A stretch of 45,960 nucleotides of DNA from Apostichopus parvimensis (Eukaryota; Echinodermata; Holothuroidea; Aspidochirotida; Stichopodidae): NCBI GenBank assembly GCA_000934455.1, contig KN895740.1:1-45960 (forward strand). The letters run 5' to 3'. The position numbers and the translations under genes are program-made. Below, in pieces: positions 10,821 to 21,747 of the stretch (its first letter is position 1; each line of letters begins with the position of its first letter). The notes under the pieces were generated by a model. The model saw only the letters and a program-made list of their open reading frames with translations. It did not search any database and had not been told where the DNA came from.

Positions 10821-10850
10821 TAAGGAAGATCCTGCTAGGATCGAAATGTC
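10821..10850 (+). other. Hairpin motif with hammerhead-like core, possible retroelement tail
   Basis: The 5-bp inverted repeat GATCC...GGATC (828-832 and 838-842) is preceded by CTAAGGA and followed by GAAATGTC. The hammerhead ribozyme core is CTGANGA, a stem, then GAAA. The first box differs from that at one base and one unpaired A intervenes. Similar hairpin-plus-GAAACGTC phrases occur near the ends of some retroelements. No closing stem with a cleavage site was identified, so catalysis is not claimed. Confidence 0.3.
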
Positions 10851-10872
10851 AGGCCCTCTTACTTTCACATAG

Positions 10873-13709
10873 AAATATAGTTAGATTAATTATTCAGCAT
10901 GCCAATATTCATGATGAGTTATAGCTAATATATGCTGTACAATGTACACATAGAGTGACAGAGGCACCTTTGTGTTGATAATACTCTTACAGTTATCAGA
11001 TTTACATGTTCAACATGATCCACGACATACTGTAGGTACGGGATTTTCACTATATTGATACGTTCTTGCAATTGTTATGGTAACTTGAAGACAGAAGGTA
11101 TGCATTTGGTGTTATAATAGTTATAAATGTCCTATTTATAAATATTTATATTTATACTGGAAATAAATAAATGAAAAAAAAAATGAAAACAACACCATAC
11201 TACTTATCAACTGATGTAGCTTTGATTGTACACAAAGACAGAGAATTATTTTCAGATATTATCAACCACAAAGTTGGAATGGAAACCTATAGGATTGTTG
11301 ACTTTTCTGGTGTTAGTGACCAGTTTCAAATCTTTCTTGGCAGATCTACAAACAGAAGAACGATAAAACCAAATGCAAACTTGCTGACTATTTAGCTAGA
11401 TAAGTTTCCATGAAATTAAAACTCCTTCTCTCTGCCAAAAATTTCTTAATGTCATGCTTTGAGAATATTATGGAGAATAGTAGAAAAAAAAACCAAACTA
11501 CATCAAAAGTAAACTGCAATTGTAACACAAATTAGAGATTGGTAATCTCTACAACTTCCTGGGAAGTAATAACTGGATAATGCTTTACAAAACATTTTGA
11601 GAAAAAAATGTTTAAAAACCACACAAAAATTATTCAGAAAGTAAAACTGTTTTTTAACTGTTGGCATATCATTAATATCGTAGTAACAAGTTACACTTGT
11701 TGACAACACAACTAAAACTGCAAAAAGTTCAACAATGAAGGTGATTTGACCCTGTGAATGCCTTCTAGTTAATATCCTTTGGTTATACCTACATCAAACC
11801 CCACCCGCCTTTTCCCTGGCCCCCTCCATCACCCATAGAATAGATACCATGTGCAGTATGTTATCCTAATGATAATACTCCATTGCTGAACACATTTTAG
11901 AGATGGTAGGAACATAAATTTACATACATGTACCTTTCTTCATCTTTCACATTAGTCAACATTGACTGAGAGTGGGAAGTAACTTGTACCTAGCAGATGA
12001 TAAAGTACTGTGCCACTTTCAATATCAACATACCGTGTGTCCTTTTCCAATCCTATATCATATCACAAGAGAAGGAATGAAACATCTTCTCTGACTATAT
12101 ATTCTTTCAAACATATACAGTACTTCAAGTCTATTATAGTCTACACTGGTTTAACCCATCTTGGGCCTCTCTGCAAGCAACTTTGCATGACTACTCTATA
12201 TTAGACAGTCCACATCAACAGTGTAGAACTATTCTGTAGATTTTGCTATGTAATGCTCTATCTAAGCCCTGGCAATGAACTTGCTCACTGATCATCACGC
12301 TGCTGTAACAATCAGTCCAGTCAAGGAGAGAATGCTGCAACGTGTGTAGCATTGAAGTTTGACCTTGATAAACAACTTACAAGCAGGGCAGTTCCAGACA
12401 AGCCATTGTCTGTTCTCACAGTTGCTATGTGCAAAGTTCACTAATTGTAGGCCAGTGCTATTGTTCCCATATCTACGGGGAATCTACTGACTTCTTCTGC
12501 AGTGCAGATTATTCAGGAGATAAGTTATCATAGATACTAAGCCTGTTAATGAAAAAAGCAAACAGAGCCGGTAGGTTTTCCATGGGGTTTAACCGGCGCA
12601 TACGCTGATACAATACCTGCCTGTATGGGCACATATTTTACTTGCAATGATGTTGCTTAAATATGACATACAGTAAACATTGCTGCTGTTGCAATGAAAG
12701 TGCTTACAATAAAATCTAAAAACAGATTCCTTTTCTTTACTTTCTTTGTTTTTTGTCCTTTTGTTACAATGATATTCTGCATTTAGTTCTCACAACAATT
12801 TATGATGTAAGCCATTGGACTGAGTCAATATTTATTTCTAAAAAATGAAGAAAAAAGACTTAAAAGAATAAATTTCACAGTTTAGTTTTCTCTTCTTCTT
12901 TTTTTCAGACATCACATGTTTATTATAAAAATTTGTTTAGGGGACGAAATATAGATCCATAGATCAAATTCGCAATATTTGGGGACAATACACGTGCCTT
13001 TAATATGGAAAAAACACACCACAATTGAACATGGACAGTGAAATAATGATACAAATACTGCAAAATGAAGGCTAGAAACATCCACAGCAGAAAATCACAA
13101 TTGCTTCCAGTTTCGATTGTAGTGGCTAACTTCAAAACTAGGGGTAAATGAAGCATCAGATCACACATGGATCATGCATATTATGAAAACTGTATTAAAC
13201 AAGTTCATATGGCAAAAATGAACAGATATTTTGTTCATGACAAGTTCATAGTACTTAGCATCCTCTTGTTGGTTTCTACAGACCTTTCATGTTTAAAACA
13301 TTGACCAGTAAATTTTTGTTTTCATCCTACCAGAGGCTTCTACTCTTCACCTGCGTTACAAACAATTATGATAACCTATATCCCACAAACACTGCAAACT
13401 GCCATTAATGTTTCCAAATAACAGGCGAGATGAAAGGTAAGATAATTTATGACAGGACATGTGTTATACCAAACACTTACAGCTGCAGAGACACAGACTT
13501 GTTATTAGTCTGATCCAGATGACAAAGATCAATGTTAGATTCTTATGCACAACATGCAGTTCGTTCTAATCAAAGTAAAATCTCCAAAACTATCTGGTTT
13601 GGGAATTTCTATAGTAGGAAGCAAACCTGGACATGGACATTTCAATATTGGGTCCAATTTCTTCCATAGTAGTGCACAGCAATAAACTTGATTTTGAAGA
13701 ACCTACCTG
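10873..13709. other. Long non-coding stretch, probable intron of the minus-strand gene
   Basis: AT-rich. A 61-codon stop-to-stop minus-strand frame near 12290-12475 includes NCENRQWLVWNCPACK, which looks protein-like, and GCTT|GTAAGT lies inside it, but the acceptor is weak. No element with paired termini was found. Confidence 0.35.
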
Positions 13710-13717
13710 ATCTGAGC

Positions 13718-14099
13718 CATAGGCGTAGGAGACCAATTTGATTTGGGGGGGGGGCTGTAACAACTTGCCCGAAAAATATAACCAAACTTTTTCGCGTGTT
13801 CCGCGCACTTTCAACATCTTAATGTGCTTATCATATAGGCATTCATCGGATATTAGATCGCCTGCCAATAACATACAATCATTTGCCGTGTTGTTACCCT
13901 TCCATATTGGTTATAATTATTGGGGAAGTCGATACAATAATAATTATTATAATCATATAAGTTTAACCATTGAAAAACACATTGCAAATTATATTTCTTT
14001 CAGTAGGTGCCCGAAAAATTCTCAGCATATTGCCCGAATTTTTTCAAAAATATTTGGTTGAGGGCTGCAGACCCCCCCCCCCCGCCTCCTACGCCTATG
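13718..14099. mobile_element. Non-autonomous hAT-type MITE with 8-bp TSD
   Basis: The 382-bp element is bounded by perfect 14-bp inverted repeats CATAGGCGTAGGAG and flanked by exact duplications ATCTGAGC (13710-13717 and 14100-14107). Both ends carry homopolymer tracts, G9 near 13744 and C12 near 14072, next to the TIRs. TTGCCCGAAAAAT-like phrases occur inside each arm. A 107-codon open frame runs through it but has no transposase motif. Confidence 0.92.
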
Positions 14100-14107
14100 A
14101 TCTGAGC

Positions 14108-17100
14108 AATAAATGGAGCAAATTTGTTTGTTTAAGCTCTAACTTGCTCTGAACTAATGCTAGTGTTAGATGCCCCCTCCTCACACAGACAATACATATA
14201 CATATACTATGCACCATTCTCTATGTACAATGATGTCAGTGAGGGATGAGTGTGGATCATCACAACGACAGGTCTTCCTTCACATCACAACAACCTGCAT
14301 TAATAGAACAATTTGGAAATACCTGCACAAAAATTCAGTATCTTCTAAATAAAAACATCTAGAATTGGTGCAATGATTTTGTAATTTTACTGACATGGCA
14401 ATGAGTGTATTTCTTTTCTACATAATTATTCCTGCCTGACGGGATAAATTCTGTTGGGTTTTCAGACATGCCTGCACAAGTTCAATAATCTCCAAAGTGA
14501 TTAAGGTCACACACCCAGAACTAGCCTGAAGCACTTGGATACAGATCAGGCTGCCTTCTCGGCGCCATCTTCTTCGAAAATTCCCGTGTGATGCACATGA
14601 AGGAGAAAGACAGTGCTTTCAAATCATATACTGCCACTTGCCCTTTCATCAACAACGATTCTACACGATGGAAAAGGAAATCGGGTAACCAAATGTATTC
14701 CTCTTCTTCTCCTAGAGCTAAGAAAATGATTTGCACAGACTGAGATGAAATACTACTTCGAGTACAGATGTACTATCACCACCATGTAAATGCACAGCAA
14801 GATGTACACGGTGAAGGGTGTTAAGTACAGTGAAAGCATCAGTTCATACAGTACACTTATATTACCAGTAAATTAAGTGAGAAGGAATTAGTTCCACAGA
14901 ACTCTTGAACACTTCATCCACAGAGCAAAGCTCTTCAGATCTATCGATGTTTGGTATCGTTTGTGTAATGAATTTCTACCCTAGACCATGAACACTTCTG
15001 TATTTTGGAGTTGATTTTTATAATGGTCGGTACCAGTTTTGTTACTCGCAAGAACAAAAGAAACATGAGAACTATGCTAAACTTAAAAGATTTTATAAAT
15101 TAGAAATAATTTCTGTCACATATTTTGTAAAATTTGTGAAAGTCATGACAACTTTCCTAAATTGGTGTGTTATCTTGGTTCTCTCCATGCAATGTGCACT
15201 TACAAATATGACAATTATGCACAATAATGTAAGCTCTGTCACATGGCACCAAAGAAAAAGAGGAGGGGGAGAAGGGTGGGATTTGGGTACAAGACAACAT
15301 ACAAAGTTTTCCCTCTCTTTTGAAAAGGGAGTGCAGGCCAAACTAAAATTTCCCCATCTCAAGGTTCCCAAGTTGTCCTAATGCACTTCCTTTGTACTGA
15401 TTATGCTGTAGGTTTTCCAAATCACCACCCACATTTGAAATTCTATCTCATCTGCATAAAAATTTCAACAAATTTGATTTTCAATGATACTGTTAATTGT
15501 CAAGAATGTATTCCAAGTTATGTCCAATTTTGCTTTCCAACCTGCAGTTCTTACTCTGGTAGTAATTTTGGTTTAGAATCAAACACATCAAGATGACTCG
15601 CTAGTTACAGTACCCTTGGTGGGGAATTATTTAATGGAAGGAAGGATGTTTTAGCTTGATCCATTGCAACCTTATGTTGAGCAACACAAAGCACAGTAGA
15701 GGAGCAGTATACATGATACATTGCACTGCCAGGCCATCCAACCATACCACTTTCAAATGGGAAATTCTGTTGAGTTTCACTATCAGACATGTCTAGGCAG
15801 ATCAGACAATGTACCTGTAGGCATTGTCAGATGAGTGAGATCTATTTCTTCTCTGTTGTATAGGGTGGCATACTCCTATTAGAGTCTATATCAATCCACC
15901 AGGATGTTCTCCTTCAGGAAAAGTGCCAAAATGCAGTAGGAGAACACCTATTATGATATGTTATTAATCAGGACCTGGTTTTGTGTGGCTTGCATGTTGA
16001 AGAGCACTAAAGGAAGTACGTGTGGTGCAAAAATTGGGTCAATTGAGGCAATTTTAGACCCCTTTAGGCCGCCCAGGAGCAGCACACGAAAATTGTTTAC
16101 TACTGAGTGGAGAGGTTTGTTTACAAGTGAAGAAAACTTCAGGCTCTGATAGCAAAATATCTACATGGTCATAATATGGAAAATTGATAGTGCCATGAAA
16201 GGCCAACTTGTCAGTTATCCAGTGATGGGTAGCAGTTAACTAGCTAGTAAGACCTTCTATCTAGACTTAGAGACCACATTACATTTGTGATTTATTGTGT
16301 AAGTCAATGGAACTTTTAATGGGCGTATGCTACAATAGTGTCCTCCAACCTTTTTTAGCACTGAAGGATTCTCCAAATATCATGCCTTATAGTATACAAT
16401 ATATTGTGCTAAACATTGTTAATTGTCACCATCAGTCACTACAGTTAGTCAAAGATATTTTGGATATTATATTTATATTAAATTAAGCATTTGCCACCTG
16501 TTACCATTTTTCTCTCTCTTAATTATTTTTCATTATTTTTTTTTATATTATTTAATTTGCGCATTTACTGAAAAGAACTTAGCCTGCATTTTACCACTTG
16601 GCATTCTTGTACATATGTGACCCTTATGATATACTTTTTAACTAACCTACACTGAAGTGGAAAGTACAGTAACCTTTGATTGTATATGGAGGAGCCCCAC
16701 TGTAGAGACGACAAATACTATTGACTGGTCAATTGATCAGCAGACTACACAAACCCATCCATAAGAATCTAGGAGCATAATTACCTGTTATATTAGGTGA
16801 CCTCACTTCAGAGTACAGGTTAAGTAATCAATCAGCTTGTACCACAGTTGGTAACTCAAATCTTTCATGTGGTAGACTGGACATGAACACTTGTCAATAG
16901 GCAACAAAACATACTGTGTATATAATGAAAGTAATCAAAGGGCATTTTTTCTGACCTTTTCATGGTACATTGTTCAAAGTTCATGAATGAATGAACTTTT
17001 CAAGACCGTATACTGTTCAAAATTTCAAGGAGTACCAAAATTTACATTTTGGCAACTTGGTAGGAAAACATTTCTAGGAAATTGCAATATCTTACTCACT

Positions 17101-17872
17101 ATCTATCTACTTGAATTATGATGCAAAAGCTTGGTATTTGGCTTTCACACAAATCCCACATACTTAGACTTATGAAACATACATTATTACCTAAAATGTA
17201 CATTTATATGTAAAGATACAGCTGATACCAAACTACATGTTTTGACCTGAAGGTTTATGAAATTCCTTACAAGGGGTTATTTATTAGTCAGAAAAACCGG
17301 TCTTTCCCGCTACTGTGTAGCAAAAACTGGTTCAAACCAGATCCACCACTCTCGTTATGCTTAGCTGTGGGTTTCATTTCTAGATGCTCTTTGCATGTTA
17401 TTCTATTGATTCAGATCAAAAGTTGCTTATGAACTACCGGTTAAGGAAATGTTATGATTGGCCTGTACTTAGGAAAAATATGACAAACAGCAAATTCAGG
17501 AAGTTTTGTGGAGATGTGATGAGGGAGCCAAGGCTGCCTTCCAAATTGGTTGTCAAAAGGCTTAATCTGTAGCAATGCATCTACTGCAAGAGAATTCTCA
17601 AAATTAACTGTGATCTAGACTAAGCTGACATCTAACCAGGCCAAGGCTATTTGCCTCTATATATACCAAAAAGTTGCCATTTCATGTAATACAAACAACC
17701 CCAGTTAGCCCTGACATGTCAGTAACAGCAGTATATTGGCATGAAAGTGTAGTGTTACAACTCCTGTACTGAAGCATACTTGTAATTTAAAACAAAAAAT
17801 GGAATGCACATGTAGGATACACTAGTAACATACAATAAAGACAATAGTTTTCATGTCAGACTAAGTGTTAGT
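14108..17872. other. Long non-coding stretch, probable intron
   Basis: Nothing firm. The minus-strand frame at 14521-14736 (71 codons, includes GEEEEYIWLPDFLFHRVE) has protein-like composition and a pyrimidine-tract acceptor candidate (CATTTTCTTAG). It lacks a clear donor and any family match. Confidence 0.3.
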
Positions 17873-17880
17873 ACTGTACA

Positions 17881-18493
17881 CAGTGTTGTAGCCACGCCGG
17901 TCGGCGCCGGTCGCGCGTAACCGCCACTAGTGCTTGCCGACCGGCACTCAGAGTAAATCAGCATCCTACCGACCACCACTCAAGCTTCCTACCGACCGTC
18001 ACAAAAATCAGTGAATCTTGTATTAAATGAAATAAAAATACAGAATTTGTGAAATGCAAAATCATATTTATTAAGCCTTTCCTCGTACAATACAAATTAC
18101 AATGATAATTAATATGTAATTGTGACTTGTGAGGGCTTTACTATAGGTGTGGGTTTTTCGTTCAGTGATGCCTGTGGGCGTAGGGTGTTGCGTTCAGTGA
18201 TGTCGGTGGGGCGTAGGGTGTATTGAATAACATACCTAATTTTAGCTATTCACAAAGACTGTCGGGTGAAAAAATAGGGGTAGAATAGAGCCACCTAAAG
18301 CCATTGAAATCAACTAAAACCCTGTAGATTCGGGGGCTTCGCCCCTCGAACCCCATCAAGGGCCCCTGGACCTCACGCAGAGGAGGGCTCGCTATGCTCG
18401 CGGGCTGGCTGGCTTCGCTCGCCATCGTCAGACAAATTAGCCGCCACTCTCTTCAAATTAGCCAGCACTCACTTTCTCCTGGCTACAACACTG
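17881..18493. mobile_element. Non-autonomous hAT-type element with 8-bp TSD
   Basis: The 613-bp element has perfect 14-bp TIRs CAGTGTTGTAGCCA and exact flanking duplications ACTGTACA (17873-17880 and 18494-18501). Subterminal GCCGCCACT and AGCCAGCACTCAC phrases repeat near the right end. GC-rich palindromic blocks (GGGGGCTTCGCCCC, and GCTCGC repeats around 18387-18425) lie inside. No transposase is present. Confidence 0.93.
18159..18225. repeat. 32-bp tandem repeat inside the hAT element
   Basis: Two copies of CGTTCAGTGATG...GGGCGTAGGGTGT sit head to tail at 18159 and 18191, with a handful of differences. Confidence 0.8.
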
Positions 18494-18501
18494 ACTGTAC
18501 A

Positions 18502-20368
18502 TAACATATTTCTGTACCTGTTATGTTGATCAAAGTTGTACTGATTGGCTACAGTACTTTTGGTATGTTATTTCTGTTTGAAAGGTATATTGTTGGATAA
18601 CATTGTTGAGTAATATAACATTTCAATTGTTTTGTTGGGTATGGTAACATTGAGGAAACATTTGCCCTCAATATAAGGTCTTTTTGTTTTACTTTTTGTA
18701 GGGAATTTCCTTTAGTGCCAATGACCTTAAATAACTGTATCTGGCTTACTGTCATTATTTATGTTCTAGTTTGTTATGTTTCTACTTATTTGAGGTAGAT
18801 TTCAGACACTTCTGCAATATATAATACCTGATCTGAAATGATACACGTTGTTTTTTCTCACTTTCAGGTGGAAAAAACCGAGCTGGTCAAAAAACATTCT
18901 TTTCACAAGGCAGTAAATCAGTCCAGTAAAAACCTATTAGTTACGGAAGAGTTTTTGCCTTGAAATAGAAGTTAAAAGCAATACTGTATGTTTGAACGGT
19001 AAACAACTCTGTCAGATCCACTGTCATCATTGCAACAACTCCCTCCAATGAGGTCAAAATGACCGGAGAACTTTTCAAGATAAAGGTCACTGTCTTCACA
19101 AACTTTAAGAAACTTCTGTCAACACACTCACTGTCATCATCACAAGGTAAACTTAGAGGAATAATGAAGGCAAGGATCAAAGACAATTTATAATATTCAG
19201 TAACCTCAAAACTCTCTAATATTTGATTTTCAGTCAACTGCTTTGGGTTTGCCTGAATACCCTCGCTTTGAAAATTGGCTCCTAAGGCCTCACCGCAGTA
19301 CACAGTAATCCACTATTGATTATGTAGTACGTTTGAATTTCCATATATAATTTCCAATATAAATTGTCTTTGATACCTGCCTTCGTTATTCCTTTAAACA
19401 ATAAATTTTTATATAATTTGCCAGTTGTGCGCTAGTTTTTGAATAAAAATTGGCTGCAAAGAATACCCACCCAAATAACCTGAATAGTTCACTGTACCAG
19501 GGAATAAAATTTTTAAAACTCTGGTGTAGCAGTTTTGAAGTGTTTGAATTTTCTCTTTATTAAAATTCTATGGTTCCTGCCTAAAAAAACAAACTACTAT
19601 ACATCTTTGCACTTGTGCAGCAGCTTCACCATTTTGCATTATGACTCTGAATAAATCATTCCCTGCATACAGCTTAAATGCAAATACATCCGTAGCAACA
19701 GATCACCACCAGTCAATGAATTTTCTTGTCATTCTACCAACCAATGTATCAAGAAGTGTTTTCATTACATGGACTTCTCAATCCATTCCATCTTGGTGTT
19801 CACTTTAGACCCAAAGTCTCATGAATACAAGACATTACAACCTGATTATTCAGTATTGTTTTTGGCTCTCTTAATTTGATATAACTAAACAGGCTTTGTG
19901 CAATAGGTAAGCAGTCTGGTTTTCTAGCAAGTTTTTCTATTCAAGTACTACAGACACCAAGTCAACTTGCTCTATATTCAGTGAATTTGTTGTATGTCAT
20001 AATCTCTTTCAAAATTTGTTGAAAGTCTTCGAAAACCTGTTTCCAAGATATACACATTTCAAGTTTGTAAAATCTGGGGAAAATCATTAAATATGTGCAA
20101 ACTACGACATGGAGTGTTGCTCTAATCAAAATTTCTTATTTTAACCCTTAATTAGTTCACCCCTAATTACAAGACCAATCCTTACAATCCTTCATGTAAC
20201 AACAGCATGTGCTAGGCTAGCCTAGGTTGCAGTTGCCTAACTAGCCTAGACTCTAGAGGCAACTTCTTATAATCACTTGGCCTAATAGTAATAATAATAC
20301 TTACACATTAATAGTAGCCTAATATTAATAAGTGGAAGTAGAACTTGAAGAAGACTAATCATTTGTGG
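18502..20368. other. Non-coding stretch, probable intron
   Basis: A 120-codon minus-strand frame at 18941-19303 was inspected and not supported. Otherwise there is AT-rich sequence, becoming rich in CTAGGCTAG/CCTAGG words after 20210. Confidence 0.4.
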
Positions 20369-20376
20369 TATAGTCA

Positions 20377-20862
20377 GTATTGCGAATTTCGGAACACTGC
20401 GAATTTCGGACACCCCTAAGAAATGCACGATTTCACCATGACAACCTACAGGAAGAGCCAAATTTCACCAAAAAGTACGAAGCTACAGTCATTTTCTCTC
20501 CAAAATGACCCGTGTGCAAGTAAATACTTACATATTTGTCAATAAAATGACGGAGATCTATGAAGTCTGTTTAAATTACTGAAAGAGCAACTGCGCCACC
20601 AATTTCATCACCAGCGCCACACTGTGGGACTGTGTGTCCGAATATTCGCAATACTCTAGCAAAGAAATACCAGTTCCACAATCACAAGAATCTTCGTGGA
20701 ATACAACGTGAAAACAGTTTGCAGGAAAGAAAGTTTGGCCGTGTATCGTTATATAACACACTTCTCCCACCATATCAAGTATATTTTCATGTGATTTATA
20801 CCAGAAGATATAGTTTTGGGGTGTTTTAAGGCTTAGGTGTCCGAAATTCGAAGTGTCCATGC
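20377..20862. mobile_element. TIR element of unclear superfamily with 8-bp direct repeats
   Basis: TATAGTCA occurs exactly at 20369-20376 and again at 20863-20870. Just inside, the left end carries TGCGAATTTCGG twice in tandem (near 20381 and 20398). The right end, read in reverse complement, carries CACTTCGAATTTCGGACACC. An additional inverted internal copy (TCCGAATATTCGCAATACT, about 20638) mirrors the left end. There is no transposase; a 99-codon minus-strand frame through it has no recognised motif. Confidence 0.7.
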
Positions 20863-20870
20863 TATAGTCA

Positions 20871-21667
20871 CGCACGCAACCATGAGTAGGCTAGGCCCTA
20901 TACCATCACTTTGCATGTTACCTCATTCTGTGTACTGTGTTATGAGTCCTGACACCCACTTGAAGTTGAAGAGTTGTTTGTTTGAAAGTCAATTTAATCA
21001 GTCCTCTATTTTTAAACATAAGTTTTAACTAGAACTTGACCTAGGCTCAACAACTATGGCTAGGCTTTACTGTTAGTCGTAAAGCGACCTGATTACGATG
21101 AAACTTCTTGTAATTTGCGGCACTTTCATTAGTATTTCACTCAATGTCAGTATACGAAAACCCTTTAGGCAAGGCTAGAAAAGTCTCTTCCTGGCCTTGC
21201 TATAACTGTGAAGTTCATGCATTTGGACAGACCTGGCTTTTGTTTAGGAACTTAGTTTAACAATATTACGCTAGGGCAAGTCTAGATACAACATGATCTA
21301 GGCCTAGGCCTATCTCAAGTTCTCATTCTGGTGGAATCTGATCAAACCTTACATAAAATTACATAGGTGAAAGATCGATCTAAACCACAGAGCAACTACA
21401 AAGAGACGGACATTACCGTTGTCTTTTAAAGGCTGAAGTTACCGCAGGCCTACGCATGTAGGTATTAGGCCTAGGCTATAGTATAACTATTAAAAGAACA
21501 CTACACTAACCCTGAAAAGGCTAACAGCAGAAGGCTACAGCCTACACAGGCTACAGGTAGTTCGTCCTGTGTTCCGAACGAGAAAGGCAAATTTTAAGTT
21601 ATCTCAGAAAGAATGGCGTATCTTTCTTCACAAATTTCTCCAAGAGAATTGAACATTATCTAGTTAC
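20871..21667. other. Non-coding stretch with CCTAGG-type words
   Basis: Repeated GGCCTAGGCC and CTAGGC words (for example 21296-21310 and 21465-21480). This could be intron or UTR of the minus-strand gene. No exon is called. Confidence 0.35.
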
Positions 21668-21747
21668 CTGTCTTTCAAAATCTGAGGGTTAAATGTAAAC
21701 TCTCCACCACCAGAACTACGTAAATACGCAAAAATATCGTGACCCTG
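21668..21747 (-). CDS. Candidate exon of the minus-strand gene (coding or 5'UTR)
   Basis: On the minus strand the acceptor GGTTTTCTCCAG precedes 80 bp that end AAAGACAG|GTAACT. One frame is open and protein-like: QGHDIFAYLRSSGGGEF, then TFNPQILKD, entering in phase 0 and leaving in phase 2. The 39-codon candidate upstream (24519-24635) leaves in phase 0, so the two can be joined. The phase-2 exit fits the second open frame of 8795-8870. Alternatively this is a 5'UTR exon, because in the frame leading to the Met of 8795-8870 it contains a TAA. A second CAG 3 bp on could be the acceptor. Confidence 0.35.

Noticed and set aside
10533..10872. Overlapping Ser/Leu/Pro-rich frames
   Set aside because: Produced by the CT-rich low-complexity tract.
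12290..12475. Stop-to-stop minus-strand frame containing NCENRQWLVWNCPACK
   Set aside because: Suggestive Cys pattern but a weak acceptor, no start codon and no phase agreement with the neighbouring exon candidates.
14521..14736. 71-codon minus-strand frame with acidic and hydrophobic blocks
   Set aside because: Acceptor-like sequence upstream but no proper donor, and an alternative frame is also open. Unsupported as an exon.
18319..18333. miR-10-like ACCCTGTAGATTCGG
   Set aside because: Lies inside a hAT-type element, with no complementary arm for a precursor; chance resemblance.
18340..18358. B-box-like GGGGTTCGAGGGG on the minus strand
   Set aside because: Part of the palindromic GC-rich interior of the hAT element; no A-box or tRNA fold around it.
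18941..19303. 120-codon minus-strand frame
   Set aside because: No recognisable motif or homology pattern; expected by chance. It has no usable donor or acceptor at plausible positions.
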